Assembly (NCBI GenBank): GCA_002315885.1
Contig: DCIO01000062.1
Location: 1-10,263 of the forward strand
Length of the DNA stretch: 10,263 nt
Direction: 5' to 3'
Source: Lentisphaeria bacterium UBA1724
GTDB taxonomy: Bacteria > Verrucomicrobiota > Lentisphaeria > Oligosphaerales > Oligosphaeraceae
In this document: positions 6,201-10,263 of the stretch, one piece after another
Layout: each line of letters starts with the position of its first letter
Position numbering within the stretch: position 1 is the first letter of the stretch
Position numbers and translations under genes: made by a program
Notes under the pieces: model-generated
The model's input: only the letters and a program-made list of their open reading frames with translations
Database searches by the model: none
What the model was told of the DNA's origin: nothing

Positions 6201-6335
6201 ATGAAAATGACCTATCAGCCCCATTGCAAGAGCCGCAAGCGCACTCACGGTTTCCGTAAGCGCATGTCCACTGCAGATGGCCGCAAGATTCTGGCACATC
6301 GCCGCAAGGTCGGTCGCAAGCGTCTGACTGTGTAA
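6201..6335 (+). CDS. rpmH: 50S ribosomal protein L34
   Basis: Structural protein of the large ribosomal subunit. The 44-residue product is almost all basic and matches the family through YQPHCKSRKRTHGFRKRM, then a block around STADGRKILAHRRKVGRKRL at 23-42. The common second residue block 'KRTYQP' appears here as KMTYQP, and L34 is normally 44-46 residues. AGAAGGA at 6185-6191 lies 9 bases before the ATG. It is the first gene of the rpmH-rnpA-yidD-yidC-jag cluster, 26 bases from rnpA. Confidence 0.97.
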   Translation: MKMTYQPHCKSRKRTHGFRKRMSTADGRKILAHRRKVGRKRLTV

Positions 6336-6361
6336 TTTGCGAAAAAGGAGGCGATCGGTCT

Positions 6362-6760
6362 ATGGCCGAGTCCTGCGGGAAATCTTCCGACAAGGCCTTC
6401 GGCCCTTCCGCTCGCCTGCGCTGTAAAGCGCATTTAGACGCGGTGCGCTCTGCTGGCATGAACGTCGCTGGCAGGTATTGCGTTGTCGTCGTCTTGAAAA
6501 CGCCGCCTGAGGAGCATTCCAGGACGGCGTTTTTGATTTCCAGGCGTTTTGACTTGACCGCGGTAGTACGGAACCGGGCCCGGCGGCTCTTTCGGGAGTG
6601 CTGGCGGCTGTGCTACGGCAGCATCTCGCCCTGCTGGGTACTGATGATACCCCGTCGGCCCATCAAAACCGCCAAATTGTCGGATGTCCTCCCGGAAGTC
6701 CAGCGTGCCCTCCGTAAGGCGGGAGTCCTCAATTTAGCGGATGACCCAGCAAAACAATAA
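6362..6760 (+). CDS. rnpA: Ribonuclease P protein component
   Basis: Protein subunit of RNase P, which assists the catalytic RNA in trimming tRNA 5' leaders. The 132-residue product shows the family order: FGPSARLRCKAHLDAVR near 13-29, the strand YCVVVVL at 39-45, ISRR at 59-62, and the diagnostic RNR region AVVRNRARRLFRE at 67-79. AAGGAGG at 6345-6351 precedes the ATG by 10 bases. The last 20 bases overlap yidD in another frame, which suggests translational coupling. Apart from the RNR region the sequence is rather divergent, as is usual for this family. The RNase P RNA gene is not seen here. Confidence 0.95.
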   Translation: MAESCGKSSDKAFGPSARLRCKAHLDAVRSAGMNVAGRYCVVVVLKTPPEEHSRTAFLISRRFDLTAVVRNRARRLFRECWRLCYGSISPCWVLMIPRRPIKTAKLSDVLPEVQRALRKAGVLNLADDPAKQ

Positions 6761-7013
6761 GATCGATGGCGCGGCGCCAGGCATTGCCGCACGGATTTGC
6801 GCAACCGCAATCCGTGGTTATCGGCGGTTTATCAGCCCGCTGAAGCCCCCCGTCTGTCGATTCACACCCACTTGTTCCGCGTATGCGTTAGAGGCATTTA
6901 CCGTACACGGATTCTGGAAAGGCGCATGGCTTGCCCTGTGCCGCATCGCAAAATGCCATCCCTTCTACCACGGGTCACTCATCGACCCCGTTCCACCCCG
7001 TAAGCAAAAATGA
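6741..7013 (+). CDS. yidD: Membrane protein insertion efficiency factor YidD
   Basis: Small inner-face membrane-associated protein that assists YidC-dependent insertion. The 90-residue product has the conserved core IRGYRRFISPLKPPVCRFTP at 24-43 followed by TCSAYALEA, then HGFWKGAWLALCRIAKCHPF at 56-75. It ends near DPVP at 82-85. Cys39, Cys45 and Cys72 are the family's conserved cysteines. The usual GGYDPVP ending reads HGSLIDPVP. It begins inside the end of rnpA and overlaps yidC by four bases (ATGA), so translation of the three genes is probably coupled. Confidence 0.96.
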   Translation: MTQQNNKIDGAAPGIAARICATAIRGYRRFISPLKPPVCRFTPTCSAYALEAFTVHGFWKGAWLALCRIAKCHPFYHGSLIDPVPPRKQK

Positions 7014-8770
7014 AAGATAAAGACCCAATCGCCATTATCGGTTCAGCGCTTTGTATCCTGGCACTGGTATTCTTCTCCTTCCGTAGCTGCAAGCAAGCCA
7101 AGGAAGCCGCCGCAATCCAGCAGAATGCGCCCATCGTCACCAGCACGGAAAGCACCGACACTCAGGCAGTTGCTCCCCAGGCTGCCCTGGCGGAACAGCC
7201 TGCAGTACCCGAAGTCCCCGCAGAATTTCCCCAGCAGGTCAAGCGGGAAGCCGCTGTCCTGACTGTCCCCGGACAATTCCAAGTGACCATCGACACCATG
7301 GGCAATGGCGTCCAGTCCGTCAAATTGGAGAACTACACCATCCAGACCAAGGACGAAGAGAAGAAGGACACCCCCGTGGTGATGGGGCAGGGCGCAGTGC
7401 CCTTCCTGAATCTCTCCGCAAAGGGACAGCATCTATATGAAATCGCGGAGCCCGAGGTCACCGAAGACACTGTCACCACCCACCGTATGGATGCCAGCAA
7501 GAGCATCCGCTATGACGAGACCTGGTCCGTCGTGCCTGGAGACGCCCAGAATCCCTACGCCATCCGCTACACGCTGAAGGTGACCAACGCCACGGAGAAC
7601 GCCATCGCGCTACCACAGCTCTCCCTCTCCAGCGGCGTGATGCCGGATTTCCTCTCCGACGAAAGCAACACCTCCTTCTCCCGCTATCTCTCGGGCTGCG
7701 TCGCATACGGCCGCGTCCAGAAAGATGACTGCAAGATGTTGATGATGAAGGACATCACCAAGAAGATGGACCAGGAACGCATTGCGGAATACCAGAACAC
7801 CCCCGCCAACTGGGTGGGCGTCTCCTCGAAGTATTTCCTCTTCGCTCTGCGTGAACCCGTGATGGACAACCAGCCCACCGCATTCGCGGGATTTGCCGCA
7901 AATGCACCCAAGGAATTCTTCCCCCGGGAACTCTTCCACGCGGATGCTATTCTGCCAGTGGACGCGACACTTTCCGCAGGCGCCAGCAAGACCTACGCTG
8001 TCACGGGCTACGCGGGTCCCAAGAGCTACCAGCTTCTGGAGCCCATGGGCCATGGCATCGCCTCCATCCTGAACATGGACCTCTTCTTCTTCTGGCACTA
8101 CGACTGGATGGGCTGGCTCTGCAAGATGCTCCTCAAGGCCCTGAATGGCATCGCCGCCTGGTTCAGCGGTTCCTACGGCTACGGCATCGCCATCATCCTC
8201 ATCACACTGCTAGTCAAGCTGGTCTTCGCGCCACTGGTCTGGAAGAGCACACGCTCCATGAAAAAGATGAGCGCCGTCCAGCCGCAGCTCAAGGCACTGC
8301 GTGAGCGCTTCAAGGACGATCCCCAGCGGATGTATTACGAGCAACAGAAGCTCTTCAAGGAAAATGGCGTCTCCCAGACTGGCGGCTGCCTGCCCATGCT
8401 GGTGCAGATACCCGTCTTCTTCGCCATGTTCAATACCTTCCGTGGCGCCATCGAAATCCGCAACGCAAGCTTCCTGTGGGTGGCGGACCTCTCCATGCCC
8501 GACCCCATCTTCGGGCTGCCCATCCACCCGCTGGCCATCATGACGGGCGCCACCATGTATTTCCAGCAGCGCCTCCAGCCCATGCCTGACCCCAACCAGG
8601 CAAAGATGATGAATATCATGTCGCTGGTATTCGTCTTCTTCTTCTACAACATGCCCGCTGGACTGACACTCTACATGACCATCAACCAGCTCACCAGCAT
8701 CATCCAGATGCTCATTTTCCGTAAGCTGGAAAAGCAGAATGGCGTGACCACCACCGTAACTTCCAAATAG
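7010..8770 (+). CDS. yidC: Membrane protein insertase YidC
   Basis: Inserts and folds inner-membrane proteins, alone or with Sec. The 586-residue protein has the diderm layout. An N-terminal membrane helix at about 7-24 is followed by a low-complexity Ala/Gln/Pro linker to about 75 and a large periplasmic domain at about 80-345. The conserved Oxa1-type core follows from about 355, with the helix YGIAIILITLLVKLVFAPL at 391-409. After it come a cytoplasmic coiled-coil loop (KMSAVQPQLKALRERF), the GGCLPMLVQIPVFFAMF segment at 458-474, and final helices near 505-525 and 533-570. Lys403 takes the place of the functional Arg366 of E. coli; I believe Lys here is common outside Proteobacteria. The start is the ATG overlapping the yidD stop. 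No separate ribosome binding site is obvious, which fits coupling. Confidence 0.97.
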   Translation: MKDKDPIAIIGSALCILALVFFSFRSCKQAKEAAAIQQNAPIVTSTESTDTQAVAPQAALAEQPAVPEVPAEFPQQVKREAAVLTVPGQFQVTIDTMGNGVQSVKLENYTIQTKDEEKKDTPVVMGQGAVPFLNLSAKGQHLYEIAEPEVTEDTVTTHRMDASKSIRYDETWSVVPGDAQNPYAIRYTLKVTNATENAIALPQLSLSSGVMPDFLSDESNTSFSRYLSGCVAYGRVQKDDCKMLMMKDITKKMDQERIAEYQNTPANWVGVSSKYFLFALREPVMDNQPTAFAGFAANAPKEFFPRELFHADAILPVDATLSAGASKTYAVTGYAGPKSYQLLEPMGHGIASILNMDLFFFWHYDWMGWLCKMLLKALNGIAAWFSGSYGYGIAIILITLLVKLVFAPLVWKSTRSMKKMSAVQPQLKALRERFKDDPQRMYYEQQKLFKENGVSQTGGCLPMLVQIPVFFAMFNTFRGAIEIRNASFLWVADLSMPDPIFGLPIHPLAIMTGATMYFQQRLQPMPDPNQAKMMNIMSLVFVFFFYNMPAGLTLYMTINQLTSIIQMLIFRKLEKQNGVTTTVTSK

Positions 8771-8797
8771 ACCGCGTAAATAGGAGACAGAACAACC

Positions 8798-9331
8798 ATG
8801 ACCGCCGAAGAACTCCAAAAGCTCGCTAAAGAAGCCCTGGATACCATGACCGACAAACTGGGCTTCCAGGCCACCGCAACCGTCGTCCCCGCTGAGGACG
8901 GAAATACGTTCAAGCTGGATTTGGCCAGCGAAGACGCAGGACGCATCATCGGACGAAAGGGGCAGACTCTGGAGGCCCTGGAGATGATCCTCAACCGCAT
9001 CCTCAAGAAAAATGACGAGGATGCACCCTGGATCGCACTGGAAATCGACGGCTATGCCACTGGCAGAACCGGCAATGTCCCCGAGCACAGGGAAGGCGGT
9101 CGTCGCAGCATCCTGGATGAGGAGACCGTGGAGCAGCTCACACACATGGCATTGGATTGCGCCAAGGAAGTCCGCCACTGGAAGAAGACCAAGAAACTGG
9201 GGCCATACCTGCCTGCCGAACGAAAGGTCATCCATACCGCGCTGAAGGACGACCCCGAGGTCACCACAAACTCCATCCCCGCTCCCGAAGCCGGCGATCG
9301 CATGAAGTATGTGGAAGTACTCCTGAAGTAG
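8798..9331 (+). CDS. jag: Jag/KhpB-type RNA-binding protein (KH-R3H)
   Basis: Cytoplasmic single-stranded nucleic acid binding protein, often encoded after yidC and linked in other bacteria to post-transcriptional control of cell division and envelope genes. The 177-residue product has a KH domain with the GxxG loop in GRIIGRKGQTLEALEMIL (48-65; G52-R53-K54-G55). A C-terminal R3H domain shows PAERKVIHTALKDD from 139, with Arg142 and His146 forming the R-x3-H motif. An N-terminal Jag-N domain is missing, since the protein begins directly with the KH module. AGGAGA at 8782-8787 lies 10 bases before the ATG, and the gene starts 27 bases after yidC. It probably ends the operon, given the hairpin that follows. 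Confidence 0.93.
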   Translation: MTAEELQKLAKEALDTMTDKLGFQATATVVPAEDGNTFKLDLASEDAGRIIGRKGQTLEALEMILNRILKKNDEDAPWIALEIDGYATGRTGNVPEHREGGRRSILDEETVEQLTHMALDCAKEVRHWKKTKKLGPYLPAERKVIHTALKDDPEVTTNSIPAPEAGDRMKYVEVLLK

Positions 9332-9354
9332 GATATTTTTACAAAATCCGCAAG

Positions 9355-9402
9355 AGGCACAAGACAAAGGGATTATATTCTCCTATGTGTTGTGCCTTTT
9401 TT
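9355..9402 (+). terminator. Probable Rho-independent terminator after jag
   Basis: AGGCACAA (9355-9362) pairs exactly with TTGTGCCT (9390-9397), followed by a T-run to 9402. Inside, AAGG/CCT and ACA/TGT pairs can extend the stem around the 27-base loop. The T-run after a GC-bearing stem fits a terminator for the rpmH-jag operon. The loop contains TTATATT (9373-9379), a -10-like sequence, but I see no matching -35. Confidence 0.65.
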
Positions 9403-9426
9403 GTTTTATCGAACAACGGAGAAGAA

Positions 9427-10218
9427 ATGAAAAAATCCTTCACGCTCATCGAGTTGCTTGTGGTCATCGCCATCATCGCCATCCTGGCCGCCATGCTATT
9501 GCCTGCCCTCTCCAAGGCACGCTCCAGGGCACGCTCCATTGCCTGCGTCAACAACCTGAAACAGCTGGGGCTGGGCGCAAATATGTATTCCATGGACAAC
9601 AAGGATTTCGTCATGCCACACGAGACGAACTACGATGTCACCACCCGCAGATATGGCGTGCTCTTCCCCTATCTGCTGCAGGATTATCTGGGCTACAAAT
9701 GCGGCAAATCCTACACCAGCGCCTGGGAAGACTGGACCGATTTCTTCGATGCGAAAGTCCGTATCTTCGCATGTCCCGCCGCCAGCGTGGGAAACGGCTG
9801 CGAAGAGTGGGGACTTAAACTCTCCTACGTCCATAACGCCTATTTCTCCCGTAATGACAACGATATGTATAGGCCATACCACAAGATGAATTCCGTGGTC
9901 CAGCAACTGGCAAACTCCGGTATGGGAGCCAGCTACAATGTCAATCGATGCTCCAGCTTGAGCGAGACCTGGCTCCTGGCGGATAACTGCAATGACAACA
10001 ACCCGGGACAAGGGACGGTTTTCTGGCAGAACGCATGGGTGCAGGATAACTCCACACGGGGCAAAATCAGCGACGGCACACGACATGACGGCTACGTGAA
10101 TGTGGTCTCCCTGGAAGGCAATGTATATAGCGCCAGACCTATCGCCAACTGGGGTAACCCCGCCTCATACGGATGGTATCTGCCATATCGAAATATCCTG
10201 CCCGTGGAAATGAGGTAA
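9427..10218 (+). CDS. Pseudopilin-like protein with prepilin-type N-terminus
   Basis: The 263-residue product begins MKKS, then FTLIELLVVIAIIAILAA and MLLPALSKAR, a type IV prepilin/type II secretion pseudopilin signal. F5 would be residue +1 after processing and Glu9 the conserved +5 Glu. The residue before the cut is Ser, not the canonical Gly. CVNNLKQLGLGANMYSMDN at 40-58 and a late RHDGYVNVVSLEGNV at 219-233 match the Lentisphaerota/Planctomycetota family of such proteins, present in many copies per genome. The region between is rich in Tyr, Trp, Asn and Cys (C92, C116, C125, C175, C188) and looks extracellular. GGAG at 9418-9421 supports the ATG at 9427; a longer in-frame reading from 9157 overlaps jag and was rejected. 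A 12-base-spaced duplication of GGCACGCTCCA encodes the RSRARS segment. Substrate and function are unknown. It appears monocistronic. Confidence 0.88.
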   Translation: MKKSFTLIELLVVIAIIAILAAMLLPALSKARSRARSIACVNNLKQLGLGANMYSMDNKDFVMPHETNYDVTTRRYGVLFPYLLQDYLGYKCGKSYTSAWEDWTDFFDAKVRIFACPAASVGNGCEEWGLKLSYVHNAYFSRNDNDMYRPYHKMNSVVQQLANSGMGASYNVNRCSSLSETWLLADNCNDNNPGQGTVFWQNAWVQDNSTRGKISDGTRHDGYVNVVSLEGNVYSARPIANWGNPASYGWYLPYRNILPVEMR

Positions 10219-10219
10219 T

Positions 10220-10238
10220 ACGGGCGTTCACGTCGCCC
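10220..10238 (+). repeat. Single copy of the dispersed hairpin repeat core
   Basis: ACGGGCGTTCACGTCGCCC starts one base after the pseudopilin stop codon. It differs at one of 19 positions from the minus-strand reading of the repeats at 121-142 and 189-210. It has the same orientation relative to its upstream gene as the array has to pyrB. The following bases, to the window end, resemble nothing I recognise. Confidence 0.75.
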
Positions 10239-10263
10239 CGGTACGAGTTGCTATGTTTAATCC

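Noticed and set aside
8210..9367. A 385-codon open frame on the minus strand opposite yidC and jag
   Set aside because: It mirrors conserved yidC and jag coding sequence and spans their intergenic gap. The composition is that of an antisense shadow.
9157..9426. N-terminal extension of the pseudopilin gene reaching back into jag
   Set aside because: It overlaps the R3H domain of jag and the terminator hairpin. The prepilin signal and the ribosome binding site define the start at 9427.

Overview
The window looks like a housekeeping stretch of a moderately GC-rich bacterial chromosome, most likely from the PVC superphylum and plausibly Lentisphaerota (Victivallis-like). That placement rests mainly on the last gene. 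It encodes a pseudopilin-like protein whose N-terminus, and the following 'CVNNLKQLGLGANMYSMDN' block, match the prepilin-like family that is greatly expanded in that phylum. The outer-membrane biogenesis genes agree with a diderm envelope. The assignment is by recognition, not by a search.

Layout. Positions 1-349 hold no credible gene. They contain a tandem array of 68-69 bp units and a small 9-bp minisatellite, both just downstream of pyrB. On the minus strand lie ldcA-like (LD-carboxypeptidase), argF (ornithine carbamoyltransferase) and pyrB (aspartate carbamoyltransferase), transcribed leftward. argF and pyrB look like one operon, with a candidate promoter in front of argF and an imperfect long-arm inverted repeat between ldcA and argF. 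From 3655 everything is on the plus strand. First come a secreted TPR protein and an LptE-like lipoprotein (outer membrane assembly), then ispF (isoprenoid synthesis) and gcvH (lipoyl carrier), tightly packed. A promoter and hairpin separate these from the conserved cluster rpmH-rnpA-yidD-yidC-jag (ribosomal protein L34, RNase P protein, and membrane insertion factors), whose middle genes overlap. A terminator-like hairpin then precedes the pseudopilin gene. A single copy of the left-end repeat core follows the pseudopilin stop codon.

How the genes relate. Both transcarbamoylases consume carbamoyl phosphate, one for arginine and one for pyrimidines. The TPR and LptE-like pair fit envelope biogenesis. 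The rpmH cluster couples ribosome and RNase P production with YidD/YidC membrane insertion and the RNA-binding protein Jag/KhpB. I see no mobile element, CRISPR array, tRNA, rRNA or defence system, and no convincing undescribed system. The most unusual signals are the dispersed hairpin repeat placed in the same orientation after two genes, substitutions in a metal-binding motif of IspF, and hairpins that enclose -10-like sequences.
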